NCBI GenBank assembly: GCA_032717465.1
Contig: CM064664.1
Span: 4,118,804-4,182,803, forward strand
Direction: 5' to 3'
Source of the DNA: Coenobita brevimanus
Lineage: Eukaryota; Arthropoda; Malacostraca; Decapoda; Coenobitidae
DNA length: 64,000 bases
In this document: in pieces, positions 24,986-35,828 of the stretch
Position numbering within the stretch: position 1 is the first letter of the stretch
Layout of the letters: each line of letters begins with the position of its first letter
Notes under the pieces: generated by a model
Seen by the model: only the letters and a program-made list of their open reading frames with translations
The model's database searches: none
Told to the model about the DNA's origin: nothing
Position numbers and translations under genes: made by a program

Positions 24986-26015
24986 CAGTCCTAACTACCG
25001 GGTAGCCTAAGCAATGTGTAGGGTAGCTAACTACTCAGGCAGATCCACTTGTAATCTGCGGGAATGGACCTGTGGTTTTAGTGGGTTTCCCGCTTGAATG
25101 CCTTTCAGATAATAGCCCCAAACACAAACACAAGACAAGACCACAAGAAGTAGAAGACCAACGCCAGGACCAAAATAGGAAGGAGAATGATATGAAGGAA
25201 GGTAGGACAGTATATACGGTTTTAAATTAGTCTTGTTCAGGTAAGTAACAAACCCAGTTCAATTCAACAGACGAGACAGCCTGTTTACATTCAACATAGA
25301 AATACTGAATGAAGGTAGAAAGGGTCGTAACTGGGATGAGAAATTCGCTGACAAAGCTAGAGGTTGCTTGTTAGGTAAAATTACCTTCTCTTTACTGTGC
25401 AGCTCACAAAAATTGGGTGCAACATAATATCCAACTAGCTTAAGGAACTGGTGTTGTGATGCACAGGTCAGTGTTACGTCCTCTGTCTCAGGAAAGAAGT
25501 AGTTTTGCATGTACATGAGCATGGAAAACTGACTTCAGTTTGATGGGTTGGAAAGTGCATTGTTGCAGTGCAGAGGAAGTGTTTGTGTCCAACAAGGCCA
25601 TCTTAAACTTCTCTACCTCTGATGGTAAAACGACAAAATGAAAAGCAGGACATGGAGATCGAGAAAGGAAGCCTTACACTTCTCAAACTCATCCACAGTC
25701 GTTTCTGCTATATACCTTTTGTCCTCAGACACAACTAACATTTCTGGACCCTCCTTCAAAATGACAAGTGTGTTGTCAGTAGTAGCAAAAGGGAAAGGAA
25801 TGAACTGCCATGCATGGTATGTTATAGCATATCTCATAGGTACCAATATCAGGATGCCATCATGGGTCAACTGGGCCTCGAATAGTGGATAATAATACTC
25901 CAGCTGATTTATACCAAAAATTGGCGTAAGTCCATGCTTCACTACAGCTACGTCAAGAGCACTGCTTAAAACATGAGTAGGAAACAATAAAGCATTAACC
26001 CTATTCAAACTTGCA

Positions 26016-26785
26016 TTAACCCGCCGTGTCCCGTCAATGTATGGGTACATTCCAACATTTTTCATTTGTCAGTCCCAACGACGTACTGGTACTTTGTGCA
26101 ATTGCAAGGTCCCTAATTTGCACAATTTTCAATTTTCGCATGTGATTTTTCGTAAGTATACAAGGGACACCTTCCTCTATTCCTCTACAAGATGCCAAGC
26201 AGGGACAATGCCTTACACTGCATAACCTCCCCCTCTCCCACCCGCATGCCATTGTCTTGGCAATTCACCTGTTTCCAGTGACCTGGCCAATAAAGACATT
26301 CAGGGCCAGAGTGATTCCCCAATCGATGACAATGTGGAGGACAACGTTTACATAGCATTAGAGGAAGAAACAGTCAGAAATAATGATCAGGTAATGTAGC
26401 AAATGAAGATCAGGTATGGTGATGAGCTAGTGAGTGAAACAATGCTTATAATGCCTATATTACTGTTTGAAAACTAATATACTCTTGTACTACATATAAA
26501 TTCGTACCAAGTAAATAAATAAATACCGTTTATGAGTGGTGTGAAATAGTTACCCTCCCATAGAACTCGTTTTCTTTGGTGCCAGCCTGTTAGAAAACCC
26601 AGTCAAATAAGGAAGTACTGCTACATGGATTGAGTATTTTAAACCTCAGGTGAGTGATTTCTCTATGAAATTTTGACTCTTTCTCACCAAAAGCAGAGGT
26701 TTTAGCCAAAAAATATGTTTTTCGAAAATACCTCAGGATTGGGGGGTGTCGGAGGTGCGAAATAGCTCGGGACGTGACGGGTTAA
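26016..26785 (+). mobile_element. piggyBac-type MITE (family P1) inside env
   Basis: This 770-bp element is bounded by TTAA at 26016-26019 and 26782-26785. It begins TTAACCCGCCGTGTCCCGTC and ends GGGACGTGACGGGTTAA. The interior matches the MITE at 4445-5234, including the relic frame around GGCCAGAGTGATTCCCCAAT. It is more diverged, for example at the right end, and splits the ectodomain part of env. Confidence 0.92.
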
Positions 26786-27286
26786 CTAAGTTGTCCACCA
26801 TATTGGTTGCATGCGACTCCAAAGCGGTGACTGACTCATCGAGAGTATGAAGATACTCAGTGATTAACATTAAGTTAGTTAGGGTTGGTAAGTTAGTTTA
26901 GATATTGTTCACAATTCCTACGAGATGATTGGTAGTCACAGTTATCTCGTTAGCCTTGTTAGTGAACTCACCTAGTTGCTCATACATGTGTACGATTAGC
27001 CCGTTATTTGCCTTAACCAGCAATTCCAAATCATGCATCTGTCTGCCCAATTGCAATACGTCCTTGTCTAGCACCGTACCAAAAAGCTTTTGAGACAGGA
27101 TACCTAGAAAGTCCACAAACCTTCTCTTAGTACGTGCATGGACATGCTGGGAAAGATCTGATTCTGCATTAGGTAAAGCGACATGCAACTTAGTAAGCCT
27201 TTCTATGAGCCTATCTGTATGTTCAGTTTGAAGTCCAACTAATCCATGTAAGATTTGTACAAAAGCTTCACTGTTCAAGTCAATCA

Positions 27287-27372
27287 GCTGCTGTTTCAGG
27301 TCAGGTGACTTTCCTATCTCCATCAGCTGCTGTTTCCAATCGTGTGACTTCCCCATCTCCATCACTTGGTGT
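27287..27372 (-). repeat. Short in-frame 39-bp repeats in env
   Basis: Reading on the minus strand, the protein repeats KQQLMEIGKSPDL-like units about three times in frame, upstream of the furin-like site. This suggests expansion of an ectodomain helix. Confidence 0.7.
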
Positions 27373-27648
27373 TTTAGGTTAAATAATCCTTCACAAGCAC
27401 CTCTAACAGTTTCTGGAGCTTGAAGATAATCATCCATAGGGTAGTGCACACAGACAGCGTCTTCTACCACCAAAACTTCTCCTAGTGGGCTCTTCAGTGC
27501 TCCCGGCATCAGTGCAGTCGTGTATATGTCTGTTGTCGTTCCATAGGTCCACCCCAAGCAACGAGAGAGGAGTACAAGCCACAGCCATGTTTCTGCAAGA
27601 GAAGATATTCCCTTAGTCGCCCTTGGTGTGCGATCATAGCTTGCTGTG

Positions 27649-28910
27649 TTACTCTTGGCTATGGACAGGTACAGCCGATGACATAGACTGCGACAAAGAC
27701 AGAGGGGACAACACACCAGACAATTGGTTAGTAAGGCCTATCTCTTGACTTACTGGCTTGATCCTGTCAGCATGTACTATCCCCTGAGTCCCACTCACAT
27801 CATTCCTCATTCTATAGGTATGTCCATGCACCTTTTCCATAATTGTACATGGCCCATGGAACTTAGGGTTGGGCTTGTAAGTTCTTTCAGGATTCTGGAC
27901 CATCACCTGGCCTACCTCCAGCATCTTTTCTTGACTACCCTTGTGTTATTTCGCCATCATCTCTGCTCTTGAGGCTTTTAAACTTTTCCGTACTTCACCA
28001 TGTATGCATTGAAATCTTGCAATTGAACCTTGTTGTAATCCTTGGAATTGTACACCGGAGTAGGAAGTTCAGCTAGCCAATCGTAGGGCAACATTTTCTC
28101 TTCTCCATAGAGGCTATACTGAGGAGATTTCCCAGTTGACGAATTGTCTGAGGAGTTTATGCTACATGTGGTAACCAGTCCTGCCAGGCATCCTCCATCG
28201 AGTTGATTGCTGGCCTCAGGACTTCCAATATTTTCTTGTTTGTTCACTCCACAAAGCCATTGCTGTTGGGACTGTAAGGCGTAACAGACTTGCTTTACCC
28301 TATACGTACGACAGATTTCCTGTAACACCTGGTTACGAAATTCACTGCCATTATTGCTGAGCAATACCTTGGGTGTAGAATATGGACAAATCAATGAGGT
28401 TACAAAAGTGTGTGCCATCTCCTCCGCAGTTTTCGTCTGTAAAGGTGCTAAAACAGTGAATCGGCTAAAATGGTCCATTGCCACTAACACATAGTGTGAG
28501 CCTTGATGACTTCTTGGCAACACCAAAAGATCAATGGAGACTGTATCCTAAGCTTTTTCTGGCAGGGGATACTCCAAGACAGGAGATGGAAGTTCAGTTG
28601 CTCCTCGTATTTCCGTCCATTTGACACATTGACTAACATGGGCTTCTATGTCCTTCCTCTTGGTCGGCCAATAGCACTTTTTTCTTGCCTAGCATATGCA
28701 TCTGTCGCATCCGAGATGACCCGCTTGAGGTACGTCATGAACCAACTGTAACACGGTTTGTTGTAGAGTAGCAGGAACAACCAACTGATACACAATGCAC
28801 TTCCCCGGTGGTTTCTCATATAAGAAACCTTGTTGAAAGTGGAAGTGAATCATTGGTACTGGGAGTTCAGGTAGACAAGTCTCCTTGCCAGACTCCAACA
28901 CATAGATGAC
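27649..28910 (-). pseudogene. Integrase of the Gypsy-like element
   Basis: Three integrase modules are readable in different frames. A zinc-binding His-His-Cys-Cys region includes HDVPQAGHLGCDR near 28690-28760. The catalytic core has YVLVAMDHFSRFTV near 28430-28480 and a second catalytic region reading S-N-N-G-S-E-F near 28337-28363, where the family has D-N-G; loss of that Asp should abolish strand transfer. The C-terminal GPY/F-like module has KFHGPCTIMEKVHGHTYRM near 27805-27865 and IVHADRIKPV near 27760-27790. Its last codons overlap the first codons of the env frame by about 68 bp in another frame, a compact arrangement seen in envelope-bearing Gypsy elements. Confidence 0.85.
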
Positions 28911-29482
28911 TTAAGACCACACTGCATCCTTACATTGTTCTGCTTTTACCGTGTCCAGGGAATACCCAGTGAGAGGAATATCCTCAGATATGGCAGCAGC
29001 AACGTTTCTACTCAGCATGTCGGCAACAACAATTTGGTGCCCCAGCAAATATTTAACTTCTGGGTCAAACTCCATTGCCCTGCTGTACCAACATGTGACC
29101 TTACCATGCAGGTTCTTCCCTTTGAACAATCCGTGTATGGGTGCATGGGCAGTTAAAACATTTATCCACTAACTGAAGATGATATCCCGGAAATGCCCTA
29201 ATGCCCACACGACCGCTAGTGTCTCCAAGTGTGTCGCCGAGTAATTCCTTTCTGGGGATCTTAGTGCCCTCCTGGCATACACAATATTGTGTACTTTGCC
29301 TTGCTCATTCTTCTGCTGTAACACTGCTCCCAGACCCAAACCTGAGGCGTCCATGCACAGATGAAAAGGCTAGTCAGGAAATGCTAACACAGGAGCTTCA
29401 GTCATGGCTTTCTTGAGGTCATTGAAGCTTCTCTCTTTCAATGATCCCCATTTCCATGCTGCATCCTTCCTGAGTAGCGCTG
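28911..29482 (-). pseudogene. RNase H of the Gypsy-like element
   Basis: MDASGLGLGAVLQQKNEQGK near 29290-29354 is the first RNase H box with its catalytic Asp. ERNYSATHLETLAVVWAL near 29185-29245 is the second, with the catalytic Glu. The C-terminal connection follows (HQIVVADMLSRN near 29000-29040). A stop and a frameshift near 29160 and 29370 break the frame. The upstream boundary is cut at the TTAA of the nested MITE at 29483. Confidence 0.87.
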
Positions 29483-31038
29483 TTAACCCGCCCCATCCCG
29501 ACCACTTTTTCACCACTGACTCTCCCCAGTCCCGACCATTTTTGGAAATTTTTTTTTTTTGCTCAAACCTACGCTTTTGGTGTGAAACATCGAAAAATCA
29601 TAGAGAAATCGCTCACCTGAGGTTTAAAATACGTGAGACAGATAGCAGTACCTCCTCACCTTACTGGGTTTTCTATCAGGCTGGCTCCAAAGAAAACGAG
29701 TTCTATGGGAGTGTAACCATGCCACACCACTCATAAACGGTATTTATTTATTTATTTAGTACGAATTTGTATGTAGTACAAGAGAATATTGGTTTTCACA
29801 CAGTAATATAGGCAATATAAGCATTGTTTCACTCATGAAACACATCAACATACCTGACCTTTTTTGGCAACATTACCTGATCATCATTTCTGACTGTTTC
29901 TTCCTCAAATGCTACGTAAAGTTTGTCCTCCACATTGTCATCGATTGGGGAATCACTCTGGCCCTGAATTTCGTACCGTGGCATGACATGGCTTTACTGG
30001 CCAGGTCACTGGAAACAAGTGAATTGCTGCGACAATGGTGTGCAAAGGGGGGGGAGGTCATGCTGGGTAAGGCATTGTCCCTGCCTGGCATCTTGTAGAG
30101 GAAGGTGTCCCGTGTATATGTACCAAAAATCACTCACGAAAATTGAAAATTGTACAAATTAGGGACCTTGCAATTGATTCGCATTTATGTACGTCAACGG
30201 GGTTGGCAGTGACAAAACGTGTGGACATTAACCCGCCCCATCCCGACCACTTTTCCACCACTGACTCCCCCCAATCCCTACCATTTTTGGACATTTTTTT
30301 TTTTTTTTTGCACAAACCTCTGCTTTTGGTGAGAAACATCGAAAATTCATAGAGAAATCGCTCACCTGAGGTTTAAAGTACTCGATATAGGTAGGAGTAC
30401 CTCCTTAGCTGACTGGGTATTCTAACAGGCTGGCACCAAAGAAAACGAGTTCTATGGGAGGGTAACTATTTCACACCACTCATAAACGGTATTTATTTAT
30501 TTACTTGGTATAAATTTATATGTAGTATGAGGGTATATTGGTTTTCAAACAGTAATATAGGCATTATAAGCATTGTTTCACTCACTAACTCATCACCATA
30601 CCTGACCTTTTTTTGCCACATTACCTGATCATCATTTCTCACTGTTTCTTCCTCTAATGCAATGTAAAGTTTGTCCTCCACATTGTCATTGATTGGGGAA
30701 TCACTCTGGCCCTGAATTTCGTACCGTGGCATGACATGGCTTTACTGGCCAGGTCACTGATAACAGGTGAATTGATGAGACAATGGCGTGCAGGGTGGGG
30801 GAGGAGGTCATGCTGGGCAAGGCATTGTCCCTGCCTGGTATCTTGTAGAGGAGGGTGTCCCATGTATCCGTACCAAAAATCACTCACGAAAATTGAAAAT
30901 TGTGCAAATTAGGGACCTTGCAATTGATTCGCGTTTATGTACGTCAACGGGGATTGGCAGTGACAAAATGTGTGGATGTTAATTCACGTCAATGAGACGC
31001 CGCGGGTTAATTCACGTCGATGGGATGCTGCGGGTTAA
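29483..31038 (-). mobile_element. piggyBac-type MITE (P1), outer copy, in pol
   Basis: TTAA at 29483-29486 and 31035-31038 bound a P1 MITE inserted between the RT and RNase H coding parts. Its left end is TTAACCCGCCCCATCCCGAC. Its right end, TTCACGTCGATGGGATGCTGCGGG plus TTAA written in two pieces around position 31020, lies beyond a second MITE inserted within it. Without the inner copy it would be about 780 bp. Confidence 0.93.
30228..31010 (-). mobile_element. piggyBac-type MITE (P1), inner copy nested in another P1 MITE
   Basis: TTAA at 30228-30231 and 31007-31010 bound this 783-bp copy. It lies in the last 30 bases of the outer MITE, at a TTAA that exists in its own right end too (TGTGGATGTTAATTCACGTC at 30971-30990 shows the unoccupied equivalent). 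The relic transposase frame lies at 30493-30732 on the minus strand and is the longest among the MITEs (about 79 codons, starting MPRYEIQGQSDSPINDN). Confidence 0.95.
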
Positions 31039-31171
31039 TGGTGATGCGATAGCAGCATATCTGTGGACAAAGCTCCTATAGAAGCCAGTGAGCCCGAGAA
31101 ACGAGTGAATGTCATCTTTGGACTTTGGTGTAGGGAAATTTGTCATGGCAGTAACCTTATCCGGAAGAGCC
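31039..31171 (-). pseudogene. RT connection fragment of the Gypsy-like element
   Basis: This short piece of pol survives between two transposons. It reads KALPDKVTAMTNFPTPKSKD, then HSFLGLTGFYRSFVHRYAAI on the minus strand, which is the typical block just after the RT palm (P.P....L..FLG...YR.F). Both ends are TTAA insertion points: piggyBac at 31172 and a MITE at 31038. Confidence 0.9.
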
Positions 31172-31689
31172 TTAACCCGCCCCGTCCCGACCACTTTTTC
31201 ACCACTGGTACCCCCCAATCCCGACCATTTTTGGACCCAAATTTTTTTTGCTAAAACTTTCTCTTTTGGTCAGAAACAATGGTCAGTCACGAAGAAATTG
31301 TTCCCCGGGGTCCATAAGTGGCCTAAACAGGTATACCTTCATCACACCTGGTACCATGTTCTCTGTAGGTGGTCTGAGACTCTAATGTTTTCTATAGTAT
31401 TATAAGTCTGGGAAACCAATGAAAGTAAGTAGATATGTATTTATTACAAACATAAAAACATGTGATAAAAGAGTAAATTGGATTTTATACAAAAACAGAG
31501 CTGAAATAAGCATTGTACCATCGTGCGAAACGAGCAAAATCGGGCAGACTGGTCACGATGAATCGCTAACATTCCTGGATCATGATACATATCATTTTTT
31601 CTACTTACATAATACATCTCCAATAACATTATACCATTTTACATTTTATTGAACTGTTTTTACGTATTCACAGGCCTTTCGATTACATT

Positions 31690-32500
31690 TAGCCTAATGT
31701 TAGCGCTTATTTACGTAGTGAGTGAACTCGCTGTGACTGTTGTTTCAACTCGTATTGTGTTTTTTCTACTTACATAATACTTTTCTAATAACATTATACA
31801 CTTTTCCACTTTTGAGAACTGTTTTGAGATAGTTTCAGGCCTTACGTAAATATTTAGCATAATAATAGCGCATAATAACACAGACGGTGAAGTCGCTATG
31901 ACTACTATTTCAACTTACAACCTATTTTTGTACTTATATAATAATTCTCCACTAACATTGCACATGTTTACACTTGATATAATTGATATCACATAATTTC
32001 AGACCTTACGATTCTACTGAGCGTCATATTATCGCGTACTTACACAGTGAGTGTTATCGCGATATCATTTGTTTCATCTTACACTAGTATTCAACTTATA
32101 AATTATCTTACTACTAACATTACAACCTTTTCCACTTTATATAATTCCTATCACATACTTACTGACCAGAATGTTCTACTGAGCGTAATATTTTCGCAGA
32201 TTTACACAGTGGGTGTACTCGTGACATCAATTATTACAACTTACACTATTTTTCAACTTATACGTTACATTCATGCTAACATTACACTCGTTTCCACTTT
32301 ATATTCTTGCTATCACATATTTAGTGACCAGAGTGTTACACTGAGCGTCATATTTTCGCAGATTTACACAGTGGGTATAGTTTTGATATCACTTCTTTCA
32401 ACTTACACTATTTCTCAACTTATACATTACTTTCCTGAAAACATTACACCCGTTTCAACTTATATATGACTTAGCACCTACTGACTGGCCTTACCATTAT
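31690..32500. repeat. Degenerate tandem repeat of about 145-150 bp inside the piggyBac
   Basis: Related blocks recur roughly every 145-150 bp: GTGAGTGxACTCGC near 31719, GCATAATA...CACAGACGGTGAAGTCGC near 31860-31896, GCGTCATATTATCGC...ACACAGTGAGTG near 32020-32053, and further ones near 32180, 32345 and 32505, each followed by TTTCAACTTACACTA-like text. Chance open frames here, such as 32047-32469, reflect the repeat and not a gene. Confidence 0.7.
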
Positions 32501-32531
32501 AATGAGCGTCATATCGCCATCCCACACAGTT

Positions 32532-34846
32532 TCAGTAGTGTAGGAAGTTATGGTACTCTTTGAAACATGGCTGAAGGCACAACGCAACATTGTACTCGAC
32601 ACACTCGTACCTTGTGTCTTTTCTCTGAGTGGATGGTCTGACTGTCAAGTGCTTGCATACATGGCAGCGGCACTGGGGTTTACGACGGTTTGGGTCGGAA
32701 GGGATTGTGCTAGGATAGTGGCGTCCTGCGAGGCGTAGGGGAGTCTGGGCAGCCATGGGGGTGCGGGTGCAGTGTGTGGGTCTGTCCTGCGCATGCTTGG
32801 CGATTATTTCACGTGCCAGCTCCCTCACAAACCCCTCAGAGGTCTCGGATACTCCGGTGGTCAAGGCGTTCGGGTATGTGCGTTCAGGACCGTGATGTCG
32901 AGCAAGTGGAAAAAGAGTTTTTTGTACCACTTCATCGTGGTCCTGGCACAGTCAACACTTGAAATCATCGAGTTTGACTGATCCACTTGCCTCATGTTCA
33001 GATTATAGTCCAGTACAGACGCGGGTTTCCAGACGTTGTGCCTCCTCTCGCTACGGTGATCCACGGAGTCTGTGCGGTGCATCAGGGGGCTGTGAACAGT
33101 TGATAGGAGGCAAACTTCCCTGTTGTGGTTCCACAGGGTGGCAAGGATGTTATTGGCCTGGAAGAAAACCACCTCGTTCTTGTCAAGTTTCCTCCCTATC
33201 TTGACCATATGGCGACGGTTTCTCTTGACTGTACCACAGACTCCGGTGTCGTGTTGGTGGAGGAACCTAGCGAGAAGAGGGCTGGTGTACCAGTTGTCCA
33301 GGTACAACACATGACCACGATGAAGGTACTCCTCTATCATTGTCTTCACCAAAGCCCCAGAGAGTCCTATACTACGATCTTCTGTTATATCTGTCTGTGC
33401 GCCCGTGTACAAGACTATGTCTTGCACATAACCAGTCTTACAGTCACACATAACAAAGATCTTGAACCCGAAACGGTGTCTCTTGCTGGGTATGTACTGC
33501 CGAAAGGAAATATTGCCTCTCCACAACACAAGACTCTCGTCTATGACGAGGTCTCTGTAAGGATAAAATGAGGAGCAGAACATTTCCCGTAAATGATCAA
33601 ATACTAGCCTAATTTTCCTCATTTTATCTGTGTTATTTACATTGGCTGGATCTTCTGCATCAAAAAAGTGGAGGCGGCCGAGAATATGCTGAAATCTGTT
33701 ACGACTGATCACCTTTCCAAAGAAAGGTGTGAGGATCATTGGGTCAGTTGTCCAGTAGGCAGGAATTTGGTTTTTTCGTACCACACCCATCAAGAGAACC
33801 AGGTAAAAAAATAAGAACATCTCTGAAATTGTCACGGGATAGTCATATTGTTGGGAATGCCTGCTCGTGGTTCCCAAACGTTCACTTTCACGGTGCTGTG
33901 TTCGTGAAAATATATTGGTCTGTTCCACTATGCACCCCACAAACGCCTCCCCAAAGAACAAGTGGAAAAAATCCACCCAAGACGAACCCGCATGCACACC
34001 TGGAGCCGTGCAACCAGACCGCCACTCCTCAGTGAAAGGGTGAATGATGGGAGTAAAATTACTCCCATCTTCCCAGTTCCACGAGACACCACCGTCTCCA
34101 GCCACGTCCCCATCGTCCCCTTCGTCAGGGTGGGGAGGTGAGGGTGGTGGGGGAGGTTGGGGAGGTGGAGAGTGGCGCCTCTCATCACTCGCACTTCTCT
34201 TCCCTCTCCCTTTTCCTTTACCCTTTCCCTTCCCTTTCCTTCCTTTCCCCACATCCTGGGGCTGTGGGGAGGAAGTTTGGGAATATTGTGGGGCGAAAGA
34301 CGTGCTGGGGAGTGGCTCCACCTCCTCTCCCTTAGGCCTACGTGCACCTCGTGCTCATGCTGCCTCCCTCACACCACTTTCCCTTTCACCCCGCGCTCCC
34401 GCCACACCACTTTCCCTTTCACCCAGCACTCCCACCACACCACTTTCCACTTCCCCAGACAAAAGACTTGCACCATACCTGATATGTCTTCTCGCCCCAC
34501 CTTCTGATCCTCGGGGTGATATTTTTTCTTTACCCAACCACGAGGCGATATCACGTCCTAAGCCGCCGTCATCCTCATCGTCCTCATCGTCGTCCTCATC
34601 AGATTCGGGATGGAGAGATAGCCGTGCACGTGGTTGGGGTGCAGGCTGGCCTTCCCTTGCCTTACGGTATGTCACATACCGCTTTTTCCGGGGCGAAGGG
34701 ACCTCTTCATCACTGCTTGTTATTTCTTCCTCTGGCTGGACGTAATTGCGATCCACCACATTATCGTCAAGTGGAGAATCACTATCTCCAGTGAAGGCTT
34801 CCAGGGCGGATGCAATTTCGTCGTCTGAGAGACCTTTCCGCGCCAT
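32532..34846 (-). pseudogene. piggyBac transposase (one stop, one frameshift)
   Basis: DDE transposase of the piggyBac family, which cuts at TTAA and moves the element. The N-terminus (from 34846) is acidic and disordered, with Pro- and Gly-rich stretches. The catalytic domain has the three conserved Asp regions: VIDESLVLWRG near 33520-33551, YLDNWYTS near 33281-33307, and NMRQVDQSNSM near 32970-33000. A C-terminal Cys-rich cross-brace (CRCHVCK ... YECVEYNVALC) lies near 32550-32680. Only two lesions are visible: a TGA near 34355, after which the same frame continues, and a frameshift near 32870-32930 before the Cys-rich end. The reading length, about 770 codons, is at the long end for the family because of the N-terminal extension. 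Confidence 0.92.
34366..34462 (-). repeat. 30-bp in-frame repeats in the transposase linker
   Basis: On the minus strand the units G-E-R-E-S-G-V-x-G-A recur three times, encoded by nearly identical 30-bp units (ACCACTTTCCCTTTCACCC on the plus strand). The region lies just before the TGA stop of the transposase. Confidence 0.8.
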
Positions 34847-35103
34847 GTCTGACCTGGGTCACTGCTAACAGGTGAGTGACCAAGACAAGGGCGAGCGCGG
34901 GTCATGCGGGGTCTGGGACGCTGCCCGCCTGGCGGCAGGTAGGGGAGGCTTGGGCACATGGGCGAATCGAAAATCTCGCGCGAATTTTGAAAATTGTGGA
35001 AATTATGAACCTTGTAATTGCACGACGTTGAAGTACGTCAACGGGATTGGCAGTGACAAAACGTGAGGACGTGGAAGTACGTCGACGGGACGCCGCGGGT
35101 TAA

Positions 35104-35828
35104 TGCCATCACCATCGACTAAGTGCCCTAGAAATCTAACACATGACTTCAGGAACTCACACTTCGACAACTTGATTTTCAGACCCATGGACTTGGTTTC
35201 CATCACTCGTTTTAACTTATTAAAGTGTGTCCATGTCCTTGCTCACAATTATCAAGTAATCTAGGTACGGCAAGACGTCCTGCCCTAACATGTCACCAAA
35301 CAACTGATTTATCATCCTCTGAAATGTCAAAGGAGCATTACTCAATCCAAAAGGCATCCAGAGAAATCTAAAGTGCCCTCAGTGAGTGCTAAAGGCAGTG
35401 ATGGGATGAGACTCTTTGGTCAGTTTCTCCTGCCAATACCTTGACACTAGATCCAGGCATGTGAAAACAGTATTTCCCTTACCCAGGGACTGTAGTAAGT
35501 CTCTGAGAGGCGGAATCGGGAAACGATCTGGTACGGTTACCTTGTTCACTTGCCAGAAATCCACAACAGGTCTCACACCACTGTCCTTTTTAGGCACCAA
35601 AAAGAGCGGTGCATTCCAAGATGAGGAAGAAGGCTGGATAACTTCATCATGAGGCATCTTTTCAACTTCCAGTGCTTTCCATTGGCTGTGTGGTAGACAA
35701 TATGCAGGCACATATATCGGATTTGTGCCAGGGCACGAACTAATATGATGTTTCACCCTATCAGTCCTACCCAGCTGCTCTCTTGGAAGTGCCACTATGT
35801 CGGAGAATTCTTTAAGAAGTGCTAACAA
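35104..35828 (-). pseudogene. Reverse transcriptase of the Gypsy-like element
   Basis: RT fingers and palm on the minus strand: SSSSWNAPLFLVPKKDSGVR near 35565-35640, VNKVTVPDRFPIPP near 35510-35550, FTCLDLVSRYWQ near 35420-35460 with one catalytic Asp, FLWMPFGLSNAPLTFQRMIN near 35300-35360, then YLDYLIIVSKD near 35240-35267. The family has YLDD there, so the second of the paired metal-binding Asp residues is Tyr and the enzyme is dead. A frameshift near 35220-35380 separates these from KLSKCEFLKSCVRFLGHLV near 35125-35180. The domain is then cut at TTAA by the piggyBac and resumes at 31171. Confidence 0.92.

Larger units (their letters stand above)
25108..27716 (-). pseudogene. Envelope fusion glycoprotein relic, baculovirus-F type (env)
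   Basis: This is the third gene of the retroelement, between integrase and the 3' LTR. In order it shows a hydrophobic signal-like segment (WLWLVLLSRCLG near 27560-27600), three imperfect 13-residue repeats around MEIGKS (27287-27372), a basic furin-like site R-T-K-R-R near 27121-27135 followed at once by a hydrophobic F-V-D-F-L-G fusion-peptide-like stretch with L-F-G-T, a long helical region, a Cys-containing ectodomain (25613-25997, then 25259-25522), and a strongly hydrophobic anchor near 25110-25190. The cleavage site and the following helix match the known layout of F-type fusion proteins of baculoviruses and errantiviruses. A stop at 26898, frameshifts near 25600 and 25250, and a MITE at 26016-26785 break it. 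Confidence 0.72.
31172..35103 (-). mobile_element. piggyBac transposon, nearly complete, inserted in RT
   Basis: This 3932-bp element has TTAA at 31172-31175 and 35100-35103. The left end starts TTAACCCGCCCCGTCCCGAC; the right end finishes GACGGGACGCCGCGGGTTAA. The left side carries two copies of a CCCGACCA-T/C-TTTTT block; the right side carries two copies of AAGTACGTC(A/G)ACGGGA. These are plausible sub-terminal transposase-binding repeats. The insertion splits a conserved stretch of retroelement RT with no loss except the TTAA duplication. The transposase lies on the minus strand at 32532-34846. Between the transposase end and the left terminus, 31240-32530, are AT-rich tandemly related segments with no gene. 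Confidence 0.95.

Noticed and set aside
32047..32469. 140-codon plus-strand frame resembling a membrane protein
   Set aside because: It lies in a tandem repeat of AT-rich non-coding piggyBac DNA; the periodic hydrophobic pattern follows the repeat.
33125..33571. 148-codon plus-strand frame
   Set aside because: It is the antisense shadow of the piggyBac transposase.
34044..34745. 233-codon Pro/Ser-rich plus-strand frame
   Set aside because: It is antisense to the low-complexity N-terminus of the piggyBac transposase.
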